A stretch of 64,000 bases of DNA from Cryptomeria japonica (Eukaryota > Streptophyta > Pinopsida > Cupressales > Cupressaceae), in assembly GCF_030272615.1 (NCBI RefSeq), contig NC_081414.1, positions 232,486,733-232,550,732 on the forward strand, given 5' to 3'. Positions within the stretch are counted from its first letter, which is position 1, and every line of letters begins with the position of its first letter. The position numbers and the translations under genes are program-made. Below, in pieces: positions 10,924-21,358 of the stretch. The notes beneath the pieces are model-generated. The model was not told where the DNA came from. It did no database searches and saw only the letters and a program-made list of their open reading frames with translations.

Positions 10924-11947
10924 ACACAAGTCGCCACACTTTATTTAATAAATTTTTACCTTTTTTCTTCAATTTTTTTTCCGTTTATATTGATAACTTG
11001 AAACTTTAGTGCATGGATATATTTTTTTACTATTTTTTATAAATATATATTTTTCAATAAATTTGAAAAGTTCTGTGTACTGAAATATAACTCTCTCCAT
11101 TTGTTGCCACTTTTTTTTCTCATTATTTATCCAAATTAGAAAATAATTATACCATCTTGACATAGATTCTTTTCTCTAGTGCATCAGATTTTTTTCAAAA
11201 GTTTAAAAAAAACTTTAATATTTTTTCTTGTCAAGACAATCAATCTGATATTTAAGTGCAGATGACCTACTTTCAATAAAAATAAAATGTAAAATATAAA
11301 AAATAATCAAAACATTAAAAGAGATATATTTTAGAAAATTCACTTGTAGAACTATAAAAGGATAATTTTACTTTTCAAAAAAAAAAATATTTATAAGAGT
11401 AAGAGTTGTTGAAACATTGGGTTTTTCAAAAAAAAATATTTTTTCGGTAATTAGACCCAAAGTGCTATAAAATAGACATTTAGTAAACACATCCAATTGA
11501 AAAAGTTGTGGTCCATATGTATAACTTATGTATAATGAATCTATATAGACCATATGTTTGACTAAAATTATTTTTTAGTTAGAAAAACTTAAATTCACTT
11601 TTGTTGATAAATTGGCTTGAAACGTGACATAGTATTGTACTTTTAACCTGAAGGCAATTGCCATTACAACAATACAAAAAAATATGTTGTCATTGAAGGC
11701 AATTTCTTGTCAATATCAGTGGGATTTGATTGTATTAACTAAAACAAACCAAATGTAAATCACAAAGTGTGTTAAAGGTATAGAAGAATACAATGGAACA
11801 CATGCGTATGTTAAGAGAATACATATGTCAAACAAAGAAAATATAATGATATGTGTGAAGGCAACAAAACAATTTGAGAGCATATGTGTGCACATATAGA
11901 GACATACATACATACAAACATACATGTGTGTGTGTGTGTGTGTGTGT

Positions 11948-12006
<59 letters not shown>

Positions 12007-12010
12007 TAGT
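10924..12010. other. A+T-rich spacer with a (TG)n/(CA)n tract
   Basis: No gene seen. The sequence is strongly A+T-rich with poly(A)/poly(T) runs. At 11924-12002 a (TG)n run passes directly into a (CA)n run, so the tract is self-complementary. Reading frames of Cys/Val or His/Thr repeats here are products of the dinucleotide repeat and not genes. Confidence 0.8.
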
Positions 12011-12039
12011 GGGTACCTGCAAGAAGTTGTGTCCATTTT

Positions 12040-13029
12040 TTTTAATTTCATCCTGTTTGACCTAAAGTCACTTTTCAGGACCATACCATGCCCGTGTACG
12101 ACAAGCATAATTTGACTTAAATTAAATTATTTTTTTAAATCCTTTTGGGAAAAGATCTATAACTCACTCAACTTTGATGATAATATTTTTTTGTAATTTT
12201 TTCTGCATTTTTTTTTTTTGTTAATTTTTTATTGGGCATAATCATTATTTTGAAAAATTCTTGTGTACGACAAGCATAATTTGACTTAAACTTAACATTT
12301 TTATATATATATATTTTTAAACTGTATAGAATTGTCTCTAGTTTGATGCCATTTTTAAAAAAAAAAACTTGGAGACAAAAAAGTTATTAAAAAACTAAAA
12401 AACCATGTTATTTCGAGTTTATAGACCTCTTTCATTAGTAATTATTTTAAAAATAAAAATATTGATTCATTTTTTTTTTAAATTACATATTTCAAATCTA
12501 GACAATCTCTACTATAATGAGTTTTCATTGTTTAAAAAAATTCTGAAAATTTGGTGTTTAGATATATTTTTGAAGTCATTATTTTATATGAAGATTGATT
12601 TGGCCTTCAAGTTGCAAGTCAAACCAGGTCCAAGCTAAAGGGTTGGCTCTCCAAGCCATTTCCCAAGCCAAAACCAAAGCTACAACTGAACCAAAGTTTG
12701 AAATGTTTAGAAATGAGATTCCGTTTACGAAACGAGATCCCGTTTCGTTTTTTAAAATAATTAAAAACGCATTTAGCAAATGAGATCCCGTTTTCCTTTA
12801 AATTTTTTTTTTTTTAAAAATAAACTATATATACATTTAAAAAAAAAAAATTCATTCATTTTTTTAAAACAAACTATATATATATGAAATATAACATTTA
12901 AGTTTAAGACACATTTCCCTTTGTCTTTTTCCTTTCTTATACTTTAAGTTATATTTCATGTATATATTAGCAGGATGTTTGAGAGTGGTTTCAAATCTCT
13001 AGGAGTTATAATACAGATTCTAGATTTTA
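12040..13029. other. Left arm of the inverted-repeat element
   Basis: Non-coding and A+T-rich, with long poly(A)/poly(T) runs. 12595-12700 is a more complex stretch with AAGCCA-type repeats. 12713-12800 holds three GAGATYCCGTTT motifs that match the right arm in inverted orientation. The CGTGTACGACAAGCATAATTTGACTTAA word occurs at about 12093 and, as its core, again at about 12264. No open frame of interest. Confidence 0.6.
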
Positions 13030-14112
13030 GAAGATCTTATAAATTATGATGTAATAGGACCTATAATGTCATAATACAACCTATTATGTCATAATAAGTC
13101 CCATTGTGACATAATAGGTCATAATGTGTCTATTGTGAAATAATAGGTCATATTGTGTCATAATGGGTCCTATTATGACATAATACGACCTATTAAGTCA
13201 TAATAGGTCCTATTATGACATAATACGACCTATTAAGTCATAATAGGTCCTATTATGTCATAAGACCCCTCAAAAGGACCTATTATGACATTATACCTCT
13301 TAATAGGACCTATTATGACTTAAGACCCTTTAGTAGGACCTATTATGACATAATAGAATTGATTATCACATAATATAATGTCATAAGATCTCTTAAGAGG
13401 ACATGTCATGTCATAATAGGTCCTATTATATCATAAGATCCCTTAAGAGGACCTATTATGACATTATACCCCTTAGTAGGACCTGTTAAAGGGTATTATG
13501 TCATAATAAGACTGATTATAACATACTAGGACCTATGATGACATAATAGGTCATATTATGTCATCATAGGTCATATTATGTCATAAAAGCCCTTAAGAGG
13601 ACCTATTATGACTTTATACCTCTTACTATGACTTGTTAATGGGTATTATGTCACAACGAGACCTATTGTGACATAATAGGACCTATAATGTCATAATACG
13701 ACTTATTATGTTATAATAGGTCTCATTGTGACATCATAGGTCCTTTTGTATCATAATAGGTCCTATTGTGCCACAATACCTCTTAAGAGGACCTATTATG
13801 ACATTATACCTCTTACTAGGACCTATTATGACATAAGATCTTTTAGTAGGACCTATTATGACATAATAAGATCGATTATCACATAATAGGACCTATTATG
13901 TCACATAGGTCCTATAATGTCATAAGACCCCTTAAGAGAACCTGTCATGTCATAATTGGTCCTAGTATGTTATAAGACCCCTTAAGAGGACCTATTATAA
14001 CACTATGCCCCTTAGTAGGACCTATTAAAGGGTATTATGTCATAAAAGGACCAATTATGACATAATAGGATCTATGATGATGTAATAGGTCCTATTATGT
14101 CATCGTAGGTCC
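13030..14112. repeat. Palindromic satellite, left block
   Basis: A tandem array of short units built on the 19-bp palindrome CATAATAGGWCCTATTATG, joined by GAC or GTC. It alternates with variant modules carrying AAGACCCCTTAAGAGGACC and TTATACCTCTTACTAGGACC. Because each unit is almost its own reverse complement, the array reads nearly the same on both strands and could extrude many small hairpins. It is interrupted at 14112 by the LTR element and continues at 41797. No coding content. Confidence 0.9.
14108..14112. repeat. Target-site duplication GGTCC, left
   Basis: GGTCC directly before the TGATG end of the left LTR. It is repeated at 41797-41801 directly after the ACTACA end of the right LTR. 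Confidence 0.85.
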
Positions 14113-15591
14113 TGATGCTCTGCAAAATGAACAATATTAGAATAAAACCTGTGGTCGTATAATAGACAAAAACATAAGAAACAGAGATAGATGTTAGTGT
14201 CAATCAACTAAAAACTAGTCTAAGCAGACATATCAAAAGAGACACTAAAAACATGATGAAATATTTAACTATGGAAGCAAATACAACAAGACATCTCCAA
14301 ATGCCTTCTAACATGCTCTTAGCTCCTTCTCCCTTGTTCCTCTCCTCTCCAAGTTCCAAATTAGTGTAGCTCTCAACAACTTTTTGCACTATGGATGCCT
14401 TATGAAGATTTAAGATTGAAATGATGATTAATCTAAAATGTTATGCAAATGTGAACAAGAGCTAAAACAAGAGATTATCTAATTAGCTAGTGTTGATTTT
14501 AAAACAAAAGAGTGAATATGATTGATTATCTTATGCTCTCTAAAAATGGCTATAATGTAAATGCATATAAGTTTTCAGGATCTGGATTATGAAGAAATGG
14601 GCTCTATTTATAGAAAAAAATGGAGCAATGAATGGTTGAGATTGAGTAATCTCAACAAGGGTCGGGATTGAATGATATTCAATCCATGTGAGGGCTTTCA
14701 ACCCAATCCCAAGATGGCAAGTGTCAACATGGGAGGGGTTGAGAGGAGAGGGAAGAAGCATTAAATGCTTGACATGACCTGAGGGTTAACTTGGGAGTTA
14801 AGGTCAATGTTGGGTTGAATGAATAAATTCATTATCCAAAGAATAATGCTTTTATCCAATGGATAAGCTCTTGTGCAAAGGTTAAAGGGATAACCATGGT
14901 CAAAACAATAAATGCTTGAGGAGACACATGTTTAACATGAGGGTTGAGTTTAGGGGTCAAAGTCCCTAACCATAGGTGCAAGTGGATTTAACCATTAATG
15001 GTCATGTAGAAGCCATAAGTGGTTTGGAAGACTTTAGAGGTTAAATTGTTGAACACAAAGCATTTAATGTTTTTCAAAGACTTTGAAGTCTTTGAGAAGT
15101 GACTCCAAGTTGCTTAGGAATGTGACAATAATTAGGGGATGGATTAGGCTAATTAGGAAGGGGTTAGAAGAATCTAGAAGGGGGTTTAGGAGTGCAAGTG
15201 GATTTGGTGGGTGAGGGAAAATGGGATTTTAATTAAAATAAAATTAATTTATTTCAACTTGTGGTTGCAACTTGCATTTGTTGGAAAATGCAAGTGGGGG
15301 GGGGGGGGGGGGGGGGGGGGTGAATGATTTAAATAAATATTTTTAATTATTTATTTAAAAAAGCAAAGGGGGATTTAAATTGAATAAATAAGATTTATTC
15401 ATTTAATTGATTTGTAAATTTGGTTTAATGAATGAATTAAAATAAATTGAATAATTTATTTAATTAATAGAAGAATGTTTGAAGATTAATTAATTAAATA
15501 TTTAATTTAATTAACTGATGGCTAGTGGGTTTTTAATCAAATAAATATCAAAAATTAATTTAATTAAAATGGACAGATTTATGTGACTACA
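14113..15591 (-). repeat. 3' LTR of the Tat-like element (left copy)
   Basis: 1479 bp. On the element strand it begins TGTAGTCACATAAATC and ends GCAGAGCATCA. It is paired with 38557-41796, with clear alignment from about 14170. Its first 300 bp (element strand) consist of A+T palindromes such as TTAAATTAAATATTTAATTAA. A run of 25 G lies at 15296-15320; the other LTR has 9 G at the same place. The frame at 14204-14389 is repeated in both LTRs and is not taken as a gene. Confidence 0.85.
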
Positions 15592-15605
15592 TTTGCCCCT
15601 CTTTG
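15592..15605 (-). other. Polypurine tract of the Tat-like element
   Basis: On the element strand CAAAGAGGGGCAAA stands directly before the TGTAG start of the 3' LTR, the position of the primer for plus-strand DNA synthesis. It is purine-rich apart from two C residues. Confidence 0.6.
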
Positions 15606-15900
15606 AGACGATGTGGTTTTATCACGTCGTTTCAAAGAAAGAAAAATAGGTGTGAAGAAATATGCCTCATAAAATTTTAATTTAGTGGGTGGTATGCCCC
15701 CTCGAGAGATGGGCCGATTTTTTTTGAAAAATCAGACAATTTCTCGAAAAACAATGAAAATTGGCGGGGTGGTAGAAGAGAAGATTTTAGCAATAATGGT
15801 GAAAAATAGAAGAAATCGAAGATAAAATGGAGAAATGAGAGGCTCTGGAAGTTCATGGGGACCATGGCGCTGAGCGGGATAAAATTAGGGTTAGGGTGAA

Positions 15901-15945
15901 GGGTATATATGAGGAGGAAGGGGTGAAAACAGGGTCATTTGCATT
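15901..15945 (+). promoter_or_regulatory. Putative TATA promoter of the antisense PMD gene
   Basis: GGGTATATATGAGG with the TATA box at 15904-15910, followed about 30 bp later by TCATTTGCATTCGCATCC as a plausible start. The predicted PMD start codon is at 16008, about 70 bp further. It reads on the plus strand, opposite to the retroelement. Confidence 0.5.
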
Positions 15946-16082
15946 CGCATCCATAGTGAAATTTGAGCTCTGGGAGTGACCTTTTAGAAGAGCAAGGAGC
16001 AGTCAGGATGACAGTTCCCATAGTAGAGCATTGATTAGAGCGAGTTCGACGATTCCAATGGCCAGACGACTACGAACCACCG

Positions 16083-16707
16083 GTATGTGAATTTGAATTT
16101 TTGAATTTTATGCATTTTTGATATGTTTTTTGCTGGGTCCAAGTTGAGTCAACACAATAGTGTTAAAACTGTATTTTGACACTATTGTCAACTAAATTAG
16201 CGCTATTGCATAGTGGTTTTAGCACTGTTGCCAAAAGTAGCGCTATTGTATAGTTGTTTTAGCGCTTTTGCTTGTGTAGTGATATTGAGTAGTTGATTGA
16301 GTGCTGTTGTTGTGAGGTGGCACTATTGTATAGTCAATGTAGCGCTATTGTTGGTTTAGTGCCATTGCATAGTTGAGTTAGCGCTTTTGTAAGCATATTA
16401 GCGCTGTTGTGTTCAAAATAACGCTTTTGTTTAGGAAAATAGATGTCCTAGTGTGTTTTAACAAGAATCTCTTGATGCCAATGATGGATGGATGGAGATG
16501 TGAGGTGAGAGTTGTTTTGAACCATAGCAGCCTTGATGAGACTTAGGTCATTTAGGATAAATGCCTATTGTAGTCTAGGTGTGCCATGATTGCTTACCTG
16601 TTGAGACCTGGAGATACTTGATCAAAGTATCTGTTGATAGTCTAGGTTTAAATTTAAGAAAGTTTGAAACAAAACAACTGATGGTGATGGTTGATGCACG
16701 TGTGTAG
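16083..16707 (+). other. Intron of the PMD gene with a 20-bp minisatellite
   Basis: The donor is ACCACCG|GTATGT and the acceptor is CACGTGTGTAG|GAGG; joining them keeps the PMD frame (phase 0). Inside, 16160-16440 holds about 13 copies of a roughly 20-bp unit, consensus TAGCGCTATTGCATAGTT, with variants AGCGCTTTTG, AGCACTGTTG and GGCACTATTG. No function can be assigned. Confidence 0.6.
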
Positions 16708-18016
16708 GAGGATCTTCACATCTTACAGATGTGCGAGAGGCATCCTGCCACATAGGTGCTGTGTGATCGATTGACAGAGGCCGAGGTGGATTGCATTGCA
16801 GCGACATGCCTGTATGATGTTATGTATATGCCCGTGATTCGGACGAATCGTGGTTTGATCACAATATTGGCAGAGCGATGGCATAGTGAGACATGTACGT
16901 TTCACTTAGCACAGGGGGAGATAACAGTTACACTGGAGGATGTATGGCGCATCCTGTACATTCCTATTCGAGGAGAGCTGGTAATGTATGACCGAGCTTG
17001 GGGGACAACAACAGTGCGTAGATTTTTTAAGGAGGATGGCTACATTGATGATGGATCAATAGCTTGAGAGGATATAGTAGCTTTGTATGAGCCATTACCA
17101 TCAGTGATATCAGGGATTGTTGGGGGACTGCTATGTCCAGATCGACGATCGCATGGACTTGCCGTTGGTTGGGGTCAGGTGATCGAGCAGATGATGATAG
17201 AGGGGACCCAATTTGCATGGGGACCATGCATGCTATCACACTTATATCGGGATCTACATGAGGTAGCATACCGAGGGGTGGGTTCATTGGGAGTGGGGAT
17301 CACTCTGTTGCATATTTGGGTGTGGGAGTACTTACCGGTTACCTGAACAGTTAGTCTAAGATTCCGAGTAGTGGACCAGCCATATGTATACATGTATGGA
17401 GCTATGATGGGTCAACCCCACCCGGAGAAGTTAGAGTGGTGGTGGCGGGCACTGGATGATTTGGATATAGTGATCTGGAGGTCGTACATTGAGTGCGAGT
17501 CGTGGGAGGATGATGCAGAGGCATTGCCGTATGTGTTCATGACATGATACCTCATTGGTAGGACAACCTACAATGTGGAGAGACAACTTCCTAGCAGAGT
17601 TTTGAGACAGTTTGGGCGGCGACAGGGATTGCCTAGTGGATCAGGAGAGTATGCACGGGTGGTACGAGATAGGTACTTATGGGGACTAGTGCTACCTTAT
17701 GATTAGACATTGGTAGAGTTCCGCATATTACAGACTAAACCATGGAAGATGAGGCCGGGGGTAGTCGATGCTGGGGTGTCAGATGAGTACACTTAGTACA
17801 TTGCAGCACATCCGATTCCTCGGATATCAGATCCAGTAAAGACGATTCCAAATTTTGAGGAGGATAGGGGACAAAGATGAAGGAGGAGAGGAGGTCGTAG
17901 AGTGGTAGGTGGACGAGGGAGAGGGGATGGTGGTGGTGGGGATAGAGGAGGTGGTGATGGAGGAGGAGGAGGAGGGGGTGGGGGTTTTGGAGGAGGTGGA
18001 GGGGGGTTGGTGGATG

Positions 18017-18021
18017 ATTAC
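18017..18021. repeat. Target-site duplication ATTAC, left
   Basis: ATTAC directly before the TGTAGACATCC start of the nested LTR element; repeated at 27435-27439 after its ACCATAAACA end. Confidence 0.85.
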
Positions 18022-18796
18022 TGTAGACATCCAAAATTGTCCAGTTTAATTAAATAAATATTTAATTTATTTAATTATCTAAGCTTAATTCTTCTATTAA
18101 TTAAATAAATCTTTATTTATTTAATTAATTCATTTATCTTCTTCTAGCCTTATTTCTCATTTAAATAAATACATTTATTTATTTAAATTATCCGTTTCCT
18201 AAATTAAATAAATATCTTATTTATTTAATTGATCTCACTCCTTCTATTAATTAAATAAATCTTTATTTATTTAATTAATTCATTAACCTTTTCTATCCAT
18301 GACACATGTCATTCATCTCTTAATTCATACGCTACCTACCCCTTTCATTATTTTATTATTTCTTCTACCTATTCTCTAATCATAGCCGACCTCCTTTTAC
18401 ACCTCTCAATCTTATCCCTCCATTTCATATAGTGTCTTCTATATAAGGAGATGCTTCCTTCATTATCAGAGCCCCCGTTGACTACTTGACTACACTACGC
18501 TTTTGAACATAGGTGATCCTACTTGCAACCACATTCTGTTCTTTGTTGAGCTCTTGTGCACATAAAATCTGAGAGCAAATATATCAAGCAAGATCAATGG
18601 AGATAGGAAGAATGAAGATCCAAACCCTATTGGATATGTGATGGTATAATCTTTGTGATTTCATTTGATTTGCATTGTCTTAGGTAATCTTCATATGTTA
18701 TGGTGGATCTTTGTTGTTGTTAGGCTAGGGTTTTGTGGTTGAAGTCATTTAGCCTTTCAATATCGTTATTATTGTTATCCATTTTCACCATAAACA
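18022..18796 (+). repeat. 5' LTR of the nested element
   Basis: 775 bp, TGTAGACATCC...CCATAAACA. The first 280 bp hold five A+T palindromes of the type TTAAATAAATNTTTATTTATT at roughly 50-bp spacing. A TATA-like CTATATAAGGAG is at about 18448. Its last 220 bp (18577-18796) match 27215-27434 with 5 substitutions and no gaps. Confidence 0.85.
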
Positions 18797-18799
18797 TTT

Positions 18800-18817
18800 T
18801 GGCATGCCCCGTGGGAC
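18800..18817 (+). other. Primer-binding site of the nested element
   Basis: TGGCATGCCCCGTGGGAC begins 4 nt after the 5' LTR. It starts with TGG, as expected for pairing with a tRNA 3' CCA end. I cannot name the tRNA. Confidence 0.5.
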
Positions 18818-18939
18818 ATGTATTTTTGTTAGATCTGTGTTTTTTGCAGATTTTTCTAACCCTATATTGTTGTTTTGTAAAACAATTTGGAGAATAATCT
18901 TGTGCAGCTAGGGTTTTGGACACAAAATCAAGATCTTGG

Positions 18940-19830
18940 AGAGATTTGATCATATCTCACAAACGGCTTGGAAATTTTGCACCAAAATTTTTTTGCAGGT
19001 TGAAGAAAGTATCAAGAGATCTCAATACAAAATTCAGAATTTTTGGAGCACATTTTCATTTTCTATGAATTTTTTATGATTTTTCATAAAAAATTAATTT
19101 TGAGAGAAAATGAGAGAATTTTTTGGATTTTCTTACATTTTTGGAAATCTCTCATAATTATACATAGGATCTATTCTTTGTGATTTTAATTTTGATGCAA
19201 AATATTTCCCTAAAAATTGGATCTTTAAAAATTAGGGTTTTTCCTTATTTTGATTAGATCTCACAAATGACTTCTAATTTTGGCATCAAATTTTTTGCGA
19301 AAATCAGGAAAAGTATTAGAAGGATTTAGTAAAAATTTCAGATTTTTTGGATCACTTTGTCAATTTATATGAATTGTTTATGATTTTTCATAAAAAATTA
19401 ATTTTGAGAGAAAATTAGTGAATTTTTCATATTTTCTTATATTTTTGGAAATATCTCAGAATTATACACAAGATCTGTTCTTTGTGATTTCAAATTTGAT
19501 GCAAAATCATTCCTCAAAAATCAGATCTTTGAAAATTAGGGTTTTTCATTATTTTACTCATATCTCACAAAATGCTTAGATTTGTTGCAGAAATTTTTTT
19601 ATGCAGGTTTGGAAGACTAGCAGGACTCTCCAGTAAAAATTTCAGATTTTTTGGATTGATTTTGCATTTTATATGAATTTTTTATGATTTTTCATAAAAA
19701 ATTAATTTTTGGAGCAAATTAACAATTTTTTTGGATTTTCTTACATTTCTGGAAATCTCTTAAAATTTTACAAGTGGTCTTTTTTTTATGATGAATCAGA
19801 TCTTTGAATTGGTTAACAAAATGCATTGTT
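18940..19830 (+). repeat. Leader tandem repeat, about 305-bp period
   Basis: Nearly three copies of a 305-bp unit. Each contains ATATCTCACAAA, then TATGATTTTTCATAAAAAATT (at about 19074, 19379 and 19684), a TTTTGGAAAT block and GATCTTTGAAAATTAGGGTT. It lies between the primer-binding site and gag. Non-coding. Confidence 0.8.
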
Positions 19831-21358
19831 GAAGGCCCCTATTTCACAAAGTCTTTTGGATCTAAAATTTACCTAACTTGTGTGCTTGCAGGAAGGGGTG
19901 ATTATTTCAAACAATCCAAACTACTAATAAATCTTTGTTGTAGGTCTTTGGCAAAGGTTTTTGAATTTTTATTGTGTGCCTTGTTTTCATAGACTAGCAA
20001 ACACTTCAATTGGTGCACTAAAATTGAATCAGTGCCTTTTGTGTCTTGAGCAATAGGTTCTTTTTGTTTAATCTTTAGAGGGCCTGTCTTCCTGTGTGGT
20101 CATTAGGACTACTAGTGAGAAGAGAACGACCCAAGTGGTAGCGAGAAAAACCCACCTCTTCTGAACCACTATAAACAACTGTATTCATGGTGAAAACTAT
20201 GGATAACGTGTGCTGATTAGTTCATACCGACACTATGTCTCCCCATAAACCCGTTTGATCAAATTTATTTGATCAATTGTAGGGCATAACCCCTATCGGC
20301 TGGGAGCCTTCTGTATTTACAGAGCTGAAAGTGCCGCATGTATGGCCACACGAGCGGATGCCCTTACTAGCACCTTTTTGTTTTAGAAGCCAAAATCCTT
20401 CTAGTTGTTGAGGCAGGAGGTCGGACCTCTGGTAGTGACCCTCACACATACGGTTCTTAGTAGAGATACAAAGTTCGCCACGAGGAGTTTTCATGGGGAC
20501 TGATGCTTGGCTGACCTGAGAAGTGAGTGCCGAGGGTGGAGCCAGTGAGGTCAAGCATCTAAGTATCCGCTCTGAATAGCGTAGCCTCGGGGGTAAAACC
20601 TCATGTGGGATCAACAACTATTGTCTTGGCCAGCCATAAGAATTGTCCTTGACTTATTTTAAACATTCAAAACATTTAAGACCAAACAACAAAACATTGT
20701 GTCTTTTGTGTCTTCAAGTGTATGCAAAATATTTTTACATCAAACAACACACTTTTCTTGGAGTCATTTTGAGTTTAAACACTTGTAAACATTGAGTCCT
20801 CATCAACATTGTGTCCTCTTGTCACGAAAAAAAGTCAAACATTCAGATTTGGTCACAACCAACAACTTCACAAATTGGAAAAATTTTACAGTCCAGCAAA
20901 CAAGAGCAATCAATTTCAGAATTCTTGAGCTTCCTAGGTTGTTCTCTAGGTTTTCATCTAGCATTCAACTTGTCTTTGGGTTTCACAAAGTCCATTATTG
21001 CTTTACATCTTGCATTAAATTTACATTTGTCTAAACTTGAGTCAAAAGGTCACTTGCTTGTCCTCATCATACTTTGTCAACACACTACATACAACAACAT
21101 TTTGCTAAGTGGTCCCTCATCAAGGTCTATCACCTTTGGGTCTCATTTGGTCTTACTTAGAGTCAAGGTCAACTTACCTCATCAAGAAAAACTATCCTCT
21201 CTTTGGAAGTCACACCTACTCTACTACATACATACTTGGTCTTACACTTTGGACATTGCAAGTACACTTCAGATTCATTTACATTCCATCCAACCCTTGG
21301 TCTTCCATACTTTTTCCATTTTCATCTAGTCTCACACATCTCGGTCAATACCTAGTTC
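19831..21358 (+). other. Untranslated leader before gag
   Basis: About 1.5 kb with no convincing gene. 20080-20640 is more G+C-rich and non-repetitive (AGGCAGGAGGTCGGACC, CGCCACGAGGAGTTTTC). It may hold packaging or structured RNA signals, but nothing specific can be read. The 114- and 172-codon frames here have no recognisable domain. Confidence 0.6.

Larger units (their letters stand above)
16008..18021 (+). pseudogene. Antisense plant-mobile-domain (PMD) gene, 5' part
   Basis: Exon 1 (16008-16082) reads MTVPIVEH, a stop, then LERVRRFQWPDDYEPP. A 625-bp intron (16083-16707, GTATGT...TGTAG) precedes exon 2, which continues in frame as EDLHILQMCERHPA. The PMD core is clear: AERWHSETCTFHLAQGEIT, then VTLEDVWRILYIPI, RRFF, and a GLAVGWG..WGPCMLSHLYRDLHE block. 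A basic, Gly-rich stretch (GGRRVVGGRGRGDGGGG) follows up to 18021. PMD proteins occur as host silencing factors and as passengers of plant transposons. Stops after HPAT, SIA, YLPVT, VFMT, LPYD, DEYT and RGQR make it a pseudogene. A second LTR element splits it; the 3' part resumes at 27440. Confidence 0.8.

Noticed and set aside
11716-12115. Open frames with Cys-Val or Thr-His runs
   Set aside because: Products of the (TG)n/(CA)n tract; no start context or domain.
13030-14112. CRISPR-like array
   Set aside because: Repeats are contiguous palindromes without unique spacers, in a plant genome full of retroelements.
14204-14389. 61-codon frame repeated at 38651-38860 as a gene pair
   Set aside because: The two are the same segment of the two LTRs; similarity comes from LTR duplication.
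17735-18034. Pro/Ser/His-rich frames on the minus strand
   Set aside because: They are the antisense of the Gly-rich linker of the PMD gene, whose plus-strand frame shows real domain motifs.
20273-20617. 114-codon minus-strand frame in the gag leader
   Set aside because: No domain, antisense to the element leader, and the slightly higher G+C content explains its openness.
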